Assembly: GCA_963976885.1 (NCBI GenBank)
Contig: CAXBNM010000062.1
Coordinates: 1-16,864 of the forward strand
Direction of reading: 5' to 3'
DNA: 16,864 nucleotides
DNA from: JAUIAI01 sp963976885
GTDB taxonomy: Bacteria; Pseudomonadota; Gammaproteobacteria; Burkholderiales; Burkholderiaceae_E
Position 1 is the first letter of the stretch; the number at the start of each line of letters is the position of its first letter. Below are positions 7,822 through 14,803 of the stretch, one piece after another. A model generated the notes under the pieces. It ran no database searches and had not been told where the DNA came from. It saw only the letters and a list, made by a program, of their open reading frames with translations. A program made the translations under genes and the position numbers.

Positions 7822-7853
7822 TTCCGGCAATATACAACCGCCAGGCGACATTG

Positions 7854-9098
7854 ATGAATCTGCCGGACATTCGCGTCAACGCGCAGCGCCTGCATTCCAC
7901 ACTGGATGCCATCAATGCGTTTGGGCGCAATCCGGTGACGGGCGGCTGCAATCGCGCCAGTTATTCGCCCGCCGACATGGACGCACGCGCCTGGCTTGCT
8001 GGCGTCATGAAAGCCGATGGACTGCGCGTGCGCATCGATGCTGTTGGCAATGTCATCGGGCGTTATGGTCCGGCCGACGGCCCGTGCGTGATGACCGGTT
8101 CGCACCTGGACACGGTGCCCGAAGGTGGCGCCTGGGACGGCTCGCTTGGCGTGGCCGCGGCGCTTGAATCGGTGCGCGCCATGATCGATATCGGGCATGT
8201 ACCGCATCAGGCCATCGAGGTTGTCGCCACTGCCGAAGAAGAAGGTCGATTCGGCGGCATGCTCGGTGCGCAGGCAATCGCCGGCGTGGTCGATTCGACC
8301 TGGTTCGACAACGCGCAAGACGCCAGTGGGCGCAAACTGCGAGATGCGCTGCGTGAGGCCGGGCTGGCGCCGGAGCGGATCGCCGACGCGGCGCGCGCGC
8401 CGCACGAGGTGAGCGCCTGGTTGGAACTGCACATCGAACAAGGTCCGGTTCTGGAACGCACCGGCGTGCCCATCGGTATTGTCGAGGCTATCTCCGGCGT
8501 GGCCAGCGTGCGCATTGCGTTGCAAGGTCGCGCCAATCACGCCGGTACTACGCCGATGGACATGCGGGCCGACGCGCTGGTCGGCGCGGCCCGAGTCATC
8601 GCAGCCATCGACACGCTGATTGAGCGCAACGGCACGCCAAACTCACGGGTTACCGCCGGTAGTCTGACCTTGACGCCGAATTTCGCTCACACCATTGCCG
8701 GGCGGGCCGAATTCACGGTCATCGTGCGCGACACCGAGGCGCAGGTGATGGACCAACTCTGTGATGGCTTGCAGGCACTGGTGTCTGCCACCGCGGCGGC
8801 GCACGTACTCCAGCCGACGACCAAGGTCACGAGTCGGCTTGATCCGGTTGCACTGGACGGCGACCTCGTGGCGCTCGCACGGGCACAAGCCGACGCGGCC
8901 GGCATGCAAGCTTGCGTCATGGCCTCGGGGGCCGGCCATGATGCGCAGGTATTGCAGTCAATCTGTCCGGCCGTGATGTTGTTCGTGCCCTCGCGCGGCG
9001 GCCTCAGTCATGCCCCTGGTGAATCCACGTCGTGGGCGCATGCCGAAATGGGCGCAACGCTGCTGGCCCGGTTGCTGGTCCAGGCTGCGCAGCGCTGA
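7854..9098 (+). CDS. M20-family amidohydrolase (N-carbamoyl-L-amino-acid hydrolase / allantoate amidohydrolase type)
   Basis: This 414-residue cytoplasmic metal-dependent hydrolase is expected to cleave an N-carbamoyl, ureido or related amide bond of an amino-acid-like compound. The binuclear metal site is visible: His84 in Gly-Ser-His-Leu-Asp-Thr-Val, Asp95 in Ala-Trp-Asp-Gly, the Glu-Glu-Glu-Gly-Arg-Phe motif at 128-133, His193 in Leu-His-Ile-Glu-Gln-Gly, and His386 in Leu-Ser-His-Ala-Pro-Gly-Glu. The dimerisation domain carries Asn-His-Ala-Gly-Thr-Thr-Pro-Met (228-235). I chose ATG at 7854 because it follows an AGG-containing site and fits the family N-terminus. An in-frame ATG at 7812 lies inside the likely promoter. 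The gene diverges from the importer operon, suggesting it acts on the imported compound. Exact substrate is undetermined. Confidence 0.88.
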   Translation: MNLPDIRVNAQRLHSTLDAINAFGRNPVTGGCNRASYSPADMDARAWLAGVMKADGLRVRIDAVGNVIGRYGPADGPCVMTGSHLDTVPEGGAWDGSLGVAAALESVRAMIDIGHVPHQAIEVVATAEEEGRFGGMLGAQAIAGVVDSTWFDNAQDASGRKLRDALREAGLAPERIADAARAPHEVSAWLELHIEQGPVLERTGVPIGIVEAISGVASVRIALQGRANHAGTTPMDMRADALVGAARVIAAIDTLIERNGTPNSRVTAGSLTLTPNFAHTIAGRAEFTVIVRDTEAQVMDQLCDGLQALVSATAAAHVLQPTTKVTSRLDPVALDGDLVALARAQADAAGMQACVMASGAGHDAQVLQSICPAVMLFVPSRGGLSHAPGESTSWAHAEMGATLLARLLVQAAQR

Positions 9099-9136
9099 TT
9101 CGCCCGCCGTTGTGATGTGATCTGCCCGACAGTCCT

Positions 9137-10441
9137 TCAGCCTGACAGTCCGCTCAGGTCGAATTTTTCATCGGGAAAGTACTTGGCCAGCCGAACATCG
9201 GCGCTGCGCGCATGCGCCTCCATCCCTTCAAGTCGCGAAATACGGGCGCAGGCCTGGGCAATGTCGCGATTGGCGGCCTGGGTGGCACGCTGCCAGGTGA
9301 CGGTCTTCATGAATTTGCCCACGAACAGGCCGCCCGAATAATGGGCGGCGCCCTTGGTGGGCAGTACATGGTTGGGACCAGATACTTTGTCGCCGTAGGC
9401 AACCGTCGTTTCTTCGCCCAGGAACAAGGAGCCATAATTGTTCAGATGATCAAGCCACCAATTCAGGTCGGCTGCCTGTACCTGCAGATGTTCGGGCGCG
9501 ATATCGTCCGATATCTGTACAAGCTCGTCACGACTGTTGCAGAGAATGATTTCGCCGTAGTCGCGCCAGGCGGCACGGGCGTTGTCTCTGTTGACCTCGG
9601 GCAGACTGGCTATCAGATCATCCATACGGGCTGCCACGGCTTCGGCCAACGCGCGATCGGTGCTGAGTAACCAGACCGGCGAGTTATAACCATGCTCGGC
9701 CTGACCGACCAGATCGGCGGCGACCAGCAGCGGATCGGCCGTCTCGTCGGCAATGATCAGGCTTTCGGTCGGGCCGGCAAACATGTCAATGCCGACCCGT
9801 CCGTACAGAATGCGTTTGGCTTCGGCGACAAACTGATTGCCCGGACCGGCCAGCACTTTGGCTTGTGGACAGCCGAACAGGCCGAAGGCCATGGCGGCAA
9901 TGCTTTGCACGCCGCCCATGTTCAGGATGCGATCGGCGCCGCAAACATCGAAGGCATATAAAACCGCCGGGTTCATGCCAATGCCCGGACGCGGCGGTGA
10001 GCAGGCCGAGATGTGTCGCACGCCAGCGACCTTGGCCGTGGTGACCGTCATGATCGCCGAAGCCACATGGCTGTAGCGACCGCCCGGCGCATAGCAGCCC
10101 ACCGCCGATACCGGCAATTGTTTTTGCCCGGCAATCAGTCCGGGAACAACCTCGATTTCAAAATCGGTGAGCGTGGCGCGTTGGGCCGTCGCAAAGCGAT
10201 GCACATTGTCATGCGCATAACGAATGTCGTCTTTGAGTTTTTGCGGGATCTGCTCGGCGACGGCGGCCCGTCTTTCATCGGAGACGACGATGTCGCCATC
10301 CCATTGATCGAACTTTTCCGTGTACTGCCGGGCCGTGTCTTCGCCGCCTTTTTCAATGTCGTCAAGAATGGCCTGCACGGTGTCGCGCACATCGCGCTCG
10401 CCGGTCGACGACGTCATTGCGGCTTTTTTCAGATGATGCAT
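9137..10441 (-). CDS. Histidinol dehydrogenase paralogue, sulfopropanediol 3-dehydrogenase (HpsN)-like
   Basis: This 434-residue protein belongs to the HisD fold, zinc- and NAD-dependent alcohol-to-acid dehydrogenases. Expected zinc ligands are Gln247, His250, Asp351 and His410, and the catalytic pair Glu317-His318 sits in Ala-Pro-Glu-His-Leu. It departs from biosynthetic HisD in two places. Gln-Ala-Glu-His is followed by Gly-Tyr-Asn-Ser-Pro-Val-Trp-Leu, where HisD usually has Asp and a different segment. The region after Gly-Pro-Asn-His-Val-Leu-Pro-Thr ends Tyr-Ser-Gly-Gly-Leu. These features fit the paralogue group containing HpsN, which oxidises 2,3-dihydroxypropane-1-sulfonate to sulfolactate. 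No other his genes are nearby. ATG at 10441 is chosen because GGAG lies nine bases upstream. An in-frame GTG at 10456 overlaps that site and is less likely. The real substrate could be another hydroxy compound. Confidence 0.82.
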   Translation of the reverse strand: MHHLKKAAMTSSTGERDVRDTVQAILDDIEKGGEDTARQYTEKFDQWDGDIVVSDERRAAVAEQIPQKLKDDIRYAHDNVHRFATAQRATLTDFEIEVVPGLIAGQKQLPVSAVGCYAPGGRYSHVASAIMTVTTAKVAGVRHISACSPPRPGIGMNPAVLYAFDVCGADRILNMGGVQSIAAMAFGLFGCPQAKVLAGPGNQFVAEAKRILYGRVGIDMFAGPTESLIIADETADPLLVAADLVGQAEHGYNSPVWLLSTDRALAEAVAARMDDLIASLPEVNRDNARAAWRDYGEIILCNSRDELVQISDDIAPEHLQVQAADLNWWLDHLNNYGSLFLGEETTVAYGDKVSGPNHVLPTKGAAHYSGGLFVGKFMKTVTWQRATQAANRDIAQACARISRLEGMEAHARSADVRLAKYFPDEKFDLSGLSG

Positions 10442-10563
10442 GCCTTTTGTCTCCACCAGTAGTCATCAGGATATTGGTGCGGCTTGGATTGGCGCTTGGC
10501 GTACCACTGCCCGGATGAGGCGATCAGCAGCGGTGCATTCGAAGGCGGTTTGCAGGCCTTCGC

Positions 10564-10577
10564 TGAAAGCGCTTTCA
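10564..10577. promoter_or_regulatory. 14-base perfect palindrome resembling a LacI/GalR-family operator
   Basis: TGAAAGCGCTTTCA is a perfect palindrome with a central CG step, the pattern bound by LacI/GalR-family regulators (it fits the CcpA cre consensus form). It lies about 123 bases upstream of the HisD-like gene. Relative to the proposed promoter at 10588-10617 it would cover roughly +4 to +17, a standard repressor position. No LacI-family gene is in the window, so the regulator would be encoded elsewhere. Confidence 0.6.
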
Positions 10578-10587
10578 TTGCAGGCTT

Positions 10588-10617
10588 AGTTTAGGCATGT
10601 TTACGCATCGGGGGCAA
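10588..10617 (-). promoter_or_regulatory. Candidate sigma70 promoter for the HisD-like gene
   Basis: On the minus strand TTGCCC (10617-10612) and TAAACT (10593-10588) are 18 bases apart, giving a predicted start near 10581 and a leader of about 140 bases. The boxes match consensus partially. Support comes from the palindrome placed just after the -10. The leader also contains a GAAGGC/GCCTTC inverted repeat (10541-10561). Confidence 0.4.
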
Positions 10618-10636
10618 GTCGGGCGCCGCCCCCGAC
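10618..10636 (-). terminator. Possible weak terminator hairpin after the secreted-protein gene
   Basis: GTCGGG and CCCGAC form a perfect six-base-pair GC-rich stem with a seven-base loop, 11 bases past the stop of the upstream minus-strand gene. No run of T follows on that strand, so it would be at best an inefficient intrinsic terminator. It directly adjoins the proposed -35 of the next gene. Confidence 0.3.
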
Positions 10637-10647
10637 GCTGTGGTCGT

Positions 10648-11757
10648 TCAGTAAACGACGTACCCGGCTACTTCCAGGCATTCGCGATTGGCGCCGAACA
10701 AGGCGTTGTAGCTGCGCTCACGGCTGTCTTCATCAACAAGGGCCGGAAGTTCCTGCCAGCGATCACCAGTCTGCGATTCCGCTTTCTGCATGCAGGCTTT
10801 CAGATCGTTGCCAAACTGCTGGCGCGTTTGCCCTTGTACCGGATCGACATAGACGTCTGCAGCCTGTCCGAAGTACAGGGGTTCGTCGCTTGCGCTGGGC
10901 TGGCCACGGGATGCGCGCAAGGCGCGTACATGTTCATCATGGTTGAGTGCGATGTAGCGCCGATTGTGATGGCGAAAACTCAAATGACGGCCAACGAAAA
11001 TGGTCTGGCCGTCGAGTTCGACTTGCACCACTCGCGGGGGCAGAAAATCCGTGACAAAACCGGAGGGCGGAATCGCCAGCACATAGTCGTTATGCCCACG
11101 CCGCTGGTACCAGTGGCCGTTGACTTCATACCAGGCCCGGGCCCGGTAGTGGGCGGTGCGGTGGCGCCGTGGCAGCCGATGCAGCGTGGTCGGCACCTGT
11201 GGATTGAAGTAGGGCACCTGTGGTGCGCGCAAGGCGGCGGTGCGTGGCAGTGGGGCCGGTTCGCGATGGCCGCGCGGGCCGAAGTGCAGGCCCGATGAAT
11301 CGCGCGCAGACCATGCATTGGCCGGGTTGATGCGATGCGTGCTGACAGTTCGCACGGCGCGCTGCGTCGCGACGGGGGCGGCGCTCTGGTGCGCCGGTGT
11401 CGCCCGGCTGGGGGTGTTGGGGCGAGATCGGGTGACCCGCGAATGCGTGCGGGGCCCGTCCGGGTGCGCGCTACCACCGCTCGCTGATTGATTCAGACGC
11501 CACGGTCCGATCGAGCCGCGTTGCTGCGCATGCGTGCCGGTGCGGTTATTGAAGTACGCATTGCCTGCGGGCTGCGCCGGCGCCGTTGTCACATGCCGTT
11601 GCGTGCTGAGCGAACGGGGCGCGGGGGCCGCTTGCAGAGCCGATGGCGCAGCACTGAAGGCTTGCGCGTGGGCGTCGGCCGCAGCGCCGGCCATGGTGGC
11701 GGCGGCCAGCATGATGGCGACAGCATTCAGCGGGCGCAAATGGGGCAGTTTTGTCAT
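10648..11757 (-). CDS. Secreted low-complexity protein with a DUF6515-like C-terminal region, function unknown
   Basis: This 369-residue protein has a signal peptide (hydrophobic residues about 11-27, Ala-His-Ala cleavage near 32). A long stretch (about 33-200) follows, rich in Ala, Pro, Arg, Ser, Thr, His and Gln, likely disordered and basic. Residues about 203-270 carry aromatic and Gly-Asn motifs (Trp-Tyr-Glu-Val-Asn-Gly-His-Trp-Tyr, then Pro-Pro-Ser-Gly-Phe and Leu-Pro-Pro). Near the end are Gly-Gln-Thr, Gln-Gln-Phe, Asp-Leu-Lys-Ala-Cys and Gln-Thr-Gly. From memory this layout resembles cell-envelope proteins with a DUF6515 domain and a Gln-Ser/Cys/Gln-Thr-Gly tail. Two cysteines, near 322 and 360, could form a disulfide. 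ATG at 11757 has a strong AGGAGAGG site. It is a periplasmic or outer-membrane-associated protein of unknown role. Confidence 0.75.
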   Translation of the reverse strand: MTKLPHLRPLNAVAIMLAAATMAGAAADAHAQAFSAAPSALQAAPAPRSLSTQRHVTTAPAQPAGNAYFNNRTGTHAQQRGSIGPWRLNQSASGGSAHPDGPRTHSRVTRSRPNTPSRATPAHQSAAPVATQRAVRTVSTHRINPANAWSARDSSGLHFGPRGHREPAPLPRTAALRAPQVPYFNPQVPTTLHRLPRRHRTAHYRARAWYEVNGHWYQRRGHNDYVLAIPPSGFVTDFLPPRVVQVELDGQTIFVGRHLSFRHHNRRYIALNHDEHVRALRASRGQPSASDEPLYFGQAADVYVDPVQGQTRQQFGNDLKACMQKAESQTGDRWQELPALVDEDSRERSYNALFGANRECLEVAGYVVY

Positions 11758-12157
11758 GTTTCCTCTCCTGAGCCTAATGCTGGCATGACCGGCGGCCGGA
11801 TCTGCCGGTGAAGACGTTCAGAACGTGCGAAAGATCACACTTTGGCGCAGCAGTCCTCCAACGCGCCAGATCGTGCTGCACTTACGCATGGCCGTCGGAT
11901 GCGGCTACACTAATCGAACAAGAAATTGTGCGGCCGCCCCTGAGAAGCGACCGTCCAGGAGACAACGCTATGTCACGCAGGTTCATCGTGCAAACCGATG
12001 CCGTGCGCCGCCTATGGGTGTTTGGCGGTCGCAACCCATCCTCGCACGGTCGACGCGCACAGTTCGGCCCGGTCGGTTTGCCGGGCGACCGTCTTGCTGG
12101 CCGACCCAATGTCTGCCGCCGCCCTTTGACCAAGCAGTGTTAACGGAGTCGACAGAC
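11758..12157. other. 400-base gap between divergent genes
   Basis: This stretch separates the divergently transcribed secreted-protein gene and acyl-CoA ligase gene, so it should hold promoters for both. A weak rightward candidate is TTACGC (11882-11887), an 18-base spacer and TACACT (11906-11911). The last part holds a short ORF listed separately. No RNA gene, repeat array or palindrome of note was found. Confidence 0.4.
11970..12143 (+). CDS. Possible small ORF or leader peptide ahead of the acyl-CoA ligase, unrecognised
   Basis: A 57-residue frame begins at ATG 11970 with an AGGAGA ribosome binding site about seven bases upstream. It ends with TAA at 12141-12143, and the ligase ATG follows 14 bases later with its own GGAG. 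The predicted peptide starts Met-Ser-Arg-Arg-Phe-Ile-Val-Gln, is rich in Arg and Gly, and has cysteines near its end. By my count about 68% of its codons end in G or C. I recognise no family. It could be a real small protein, a leader that couples translation to the ligase, or chance in GC-rich DNA. Confidence 0.3.
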   Translation: MSRRFIVQTDAVRRLWVFGGRNPSSHGRRAQFGPVGLPGDRLAGRPNVCRRPLTKQC

Positions 12158-13729
12158 ATGTATCCCGCCGAACACGCCGCCCGCACGCCTGACAAGATTG
12201 CTTTCATCATGGCCGACAGTGGCCAGAGCGTGACCTATCGTGAACTCGACCAGCGCAGCAATCGGCTCGCTCACCTGTTGCGTCGTTTGCCGTTGCAGCG
12301 TCTCGATCACTACGCGATGTTCATGGAGAACAATGCGTACTACCTGGAGGGCGTGGCCGCCGGCGAACGGAGCGGCTTGTACACCACCTGTATCAACTCC
12401 TGGCTGACCGCCGAAGAACTGGCCTACATCATCAACAACAGCGAATCGCAGTTGTTGATCACCTCGGCGGCCAAACTCGAGGTGGCGCTGCAGGCCTTGC
12501 CGCTGTGTCCACGGCTCAAGCTGTGTCTGGTTTGTGGGGGTGGCGCAGCGTTGCCGGCGAAGGAGGCAGGCAGCGATTGTCCGATCACTGACTACGACAC
12601 CGCGGTAGCGACCTGTCCCGTCGAACCGATTGCCGATGAATCGCTTGGCACGACCATGCTTTATTCGTCGGGCACAACCGGGCGACCGAAGGGCATCTTG
12701 CGGCCGTTACCGGAACAGGCACCGAGTCAGCCCTTGCCCTTGCATGAATTCCTGATGAAGCTCTGGCAGTATCGTCAGGGCATGGTTTATTTGTCACCGG
12801 CGCCGCTCTATCACGCGGCTCCGAGTGCGGCCGTTTCGCTGGCAATACGTGTCGGCGCCACGGTCATCATCATGGAGCGCTTTGATGCTCGGCGTTACCT
12901 TGAACTGGTCGAGCGCTATCAGGTGACGCATTCGCAACTGGTGCCGACCATGTTCAGCCGCATGCTCAAGTTGCCGCCCGAGCAGCGCCTGGCGCATCGG
13001 CTCGATTCGCTGGAAGTTGTGGTTCATGCTGCCGCCCCTTGTCCGGTGCCGGTCAAAGAGCAGATGATCGACTGGTGGGGGCCGATCATTCATGAGTACT
13101 ACGGGGCGACGGAAGGGCTTGGCTTTACCGCCTGCGACAGCGCGCAGTGGCTCGCGCATCGCGGCAGCGTCGGCAAGGTCTTGCTGGGTGACCTGCACGT
13201 TCTCGATGAACAAGGCGGGCCGGCTCCCAAGGGCAAGCCCGGTGAAATCTGGTTCAAGACGGCGACGCCTTTTGAATATTTCAACGACCCCGAGCGCACG
13301 GCGCAGGCCCGCTCGGCCGACGGGTCCATGAGTACCGTTGGCGATATTGGCTATGTTGACGATGACGGTTTTCTGTATTTGACCGACCGTTCGACCTTCA
13401 TGATTATTTCGGGGGGCGTCAATATTTATCCGCAAGAAACCGAAGATCTGCTGATCACGCACCCGAAGGTTCTCGATGCCGCTGTGTTCGGGGTGCCCAA
13501 TGACGATCTCGGTGAAGAGGTCAAAGCGGTCGTGCAAGTGCTTGAGCCGGGCAGCGAATCGGCGACGCTGGCCAGCGAACTGATTGAATTCTGCCGCAGC
13601 AAACTGGCGCATATGAAATGTCCACGGAGCGTCGATTTCACCGATGCCTTGCCGCGATTGCCGACGGGCAAGCTCTACAAGCGGCCTTTGCGCGACAAGT
13701 ACTGGCAAGGCGTCGAAAGCAAAACCTGA
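12158..13729 (+). CDS. AMP-forming acyl-CoA synthetase (fatty-acid/aryl-CoA ligase type)
   Basis: This 523-residue ANL-superfamily enzyme activates a carboxylic acid to the acyl-adenylate with ATP, then to the CoA thioester. Motifs in order are the P-loop Ser-Ser-Gly-Thr-Thr-Gly-Arg-Pro-Lys-Gly (170-179), Tyr-Tyr-Gly-Ala-Thr-Glu-Gly (314-320), and Gly-Asp-Ile-Gly-Tyr (395-399) with Arg411. Ser-Gly-Gly-Val-Asn-Ile-Tyr-Pro lies at the hinge (418-425), and Pro-Thr-Gly-Lys (502-505) contains the catalytic Lys505. ATG at 12158 is chosen because GGAG lies nine bases upstream and the protein then begins with the usual Met-Tyr-Pro and Thr-Pro-Asp-Lys. The open frame extends upstream but looks noncoding there. 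It is probably cytoplasmic. Substrate could be a fatty, bile or aromatic acid and cannot be read from motifs. Confidence 0.88.
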   Translation: MYPAEHAARTPDKIAFIMADSGQSVTYRELDQRSNRLAHLLRRLPLQRLDHYAMFMENNAYYLEGVAAGERSGLYTTCINSWLTAEELAYIINNSESQLLITSAAKLEVALQALPLCPRLKLCLVCGGGAALPAKEAGSDCPITDYDTAVATCPVEPIADESLGTTMLYSSGTTGRPKGILRPLPEQAPSQPLPLHEFLMKLWQYRQGMVYLSPAPLYHAAPSAAVSLAIRVGATVIIMERFDARRYLELVERYQVTHSQLVPTMFSRMLKLPPEQRLAHRLDSLEVVVHAAAPCPVPVKEQMIDWWGPIIHEYYGATEGLGFTACDSAQWLAHRGSVGKVLLGDLHVLDEQGGPAPKGKPGEIWFKTATPFEYFNDPERTAQARSADGSMSTVGDIGYVDDDGFLYLTDRSTFMIISGGVNIYPQETEDLLITHPKVLDAAVFGVPNDDLGEEVKAVVQVLEPGSESATLASELIEFCRSKLAHMKCPRSVDFTDALPRLPTGKLYKRPLRDKYWQGVESKT

Positions 13730-13915
13730 GCGTTACTCGCAAGCGCCGCTATTGCTCATGACAGTAAGGGGGTAGGAACGAAGCCGGCATCGACGGCTCT
13801 GCTAAGATCTCGGCCCGGGTATTGATGCGATTATTGTCATGATTGTTAAGAGAGTCACGAAGCCTTTTTGCAATGCGCTTGCCTGCCGCGTTGTGCGCGC
13901 GTATGGGCGGCACGC
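13730..13915. promoter_or_regulatory. Intergenic region upstream of panC, probable promoter
   Basis: The 186 bases between the ligase stop and panC include a locally AT-rich stretch (about 13820-13856). A weak candidate promoter is TTGATG (13822-13827), a 17-base spacer and GTTAAG (13845-13850). An extended -10-like TGCTAAGAT sits at 13800-13808. No convincing terminator follows the ligase gene, so read-through into panC is possible. Confidence 0.25.
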
Positions 13916-14758
13916 ATGAAGATTGCCCGCACCATTGCCGAGTTGCGGCAAATTCTGGGTGAGCGGCGCGGAGTGCTCGTGCCGACAATGGGCAATCTCC
14001 ATCAAGGCCATCTGTCACTGATCGCCCTTGCTCACGAACATAGCGATGCGGGTAAACGGCCCGTCGTGGCCAGTATCTTCGTCAATCCGTTGCAGTTTGC
14101 ACCGACGGACGACTTCGATCAGTATCCGCGCACCTTCGACAATGATTGCCAGGCTTTGGAGCAGGCGCGTTGCGATGTGTTGTTTGCGCCCGATGAGGCC
14201 GCGTTGTACCCGAGCCCGCAAACCTTCCGTATCCAGCCGGATCCGGCGCTTGCTGACATTCTGGAAGGCGCCAGCCGGCCGGGCTTTTTTGCCGGTGTGT
14301 GTACCGTGGTGATGAAGCTGTTTCAGTGTGTGCAGCCGTCAGCCGCCGTGTTTGGCAAGAAAGACTATCAACAACTGCAGGTCATTGCACGCATGATTGA
14401 TCAGTTCGCCTTGCCCATCAAGTTGGTGGCGGGTGAAACCCTGCGCGAGAGCAACGGGTTGGCGATGTCATCGCGCAATGGCTTTCTGAGCGACGAACAA
14501 CGCGCCCAGGCCGCCGCCTTGCAACGCAGTCTGCTTGCCATGCGCGATCAGGTCCTGTCAGGTCAGACCGTTGACGCCGCAGTGGCCGCGGCGCAGGCGA
14601 CGCAACGCGCCAGTGGTCTGGAGCCGGACTATGTTGGCTTTCACCACCGTCAGGGTTTGCTGGCCATGGCCGATCCGCAAGCCGGACGCGATAAGGGGGT
14701 AATTCTGGCCGCCGCCAAACTTGGCAGCGTACGACTTATCGATAATCTGGAATTCTGA
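13916..14758 (+). CDS. panC: Pantothenate synthetase (pantoate-beta-alanine ligase)
   Basis: This 280-residue cytoplasmic enzyme joins D-pantoate and beta-alanine using ATP, the last step of pantothenate (vitamin B5) synthesis. Visible motifs are Pro-Thr-Met-Gly-Asn-Leu-His with the nucleotide-binding His-X-Gly-His (29-32), and Phe-Val-Asn-Pro-Leu-Gln-Phe (55-61), whose Asn and Gln bind pantoate. Gly-Lys-Lys-Asp-Tyr-Gln-Gln-Leu spans 147-154, and Met-Ser-Ser-Arg-Asn (184-188) is the KMSKS equivalent. The usual His-Phe-Arg/Asp-Gly-Val reads Phe-Phe-Ala-Gly-Val here (124-128), a small variation. ATG at 13916 is chosen for length and the standard Met-Lys-Ile start, since the longer frame adds an atypical Cys/Arg-rich tail. 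panB and panD are absent from the window, though panB is often adjacent. It converges on the flavoprotein gene. Confidence 0.95.
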   Translation: MKIARTIAELRQILGERRGVLVPTMGNLHQGHLSLIALAHEHSDAGKRPVVASIFVNPLQFAPTDDFDQYPRTFDNDCQALEQARCDVLFAPDEAALYPSPQTFRIQPDPALADILEGASRPGFFAGVCTVVMKLFQCVQPSAAVFGKKDYQQLQVIARMIDQFALPIKLVAGETLRESNGLAMSSRNGFLSDEQRAQAAALQRSLLAMRDQVLSGQTVDAAVAAAQATQRASGLEPDYVGFHHRQGLLAMADPQAGRDKGVILAAAKLGSVRLIDNLEF

Positions 14759-14772
14759 GCCGGCGTCGTTCA

Positions 14773-14790
14773 AGCCCATGGTTTCGGGCT
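14773..14790. terminator. Possible bidirectional terminator between panC and the flavoprotein gene
   Basis: In the 45-base convergent gap, AGCCC (14773-14777) and GGGCT (14786-14790) form a five-base-pair stem with an eight-base loop, followed on the plus strand by the T-rich GGCTGCTTTGTTG. The short stem and imperfect T-tract make it only a weak candidate. Confidence 0.3.
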
Positions 14791-14803
14791 GGCTGCTTTG
14801 TTG

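Noticed and set aside
7779..8540. A 253-codon minus-strand frame covering the hydrolase start and the divergent promoter.
   Set aside because: It is antisense to the M20 gene, with a His/Arg-rich translation and no domain. High GC makes long shadow frames common here.
9128..9152. Direct repeat GACAGTCC twice, 17 bases apart, at the end of the HisD-like gene.
   Set aside because: It runs from the 3' end of the gene, encoding a repeated Leu-Ser-Gly tail, into the stop codon and adjoining bases. It is too short to indicate a mobile element or attachment site.
11825..12157. An N-terminal extension of 111 residues on the acyl-CoA ligase, since the frame stays open upstream.
   Set aside because: The extension is Arg/Pro/Cys-rich and unlike the family, and ATG 12158 has a good ribosome binding site and gives the standard N-terminus.
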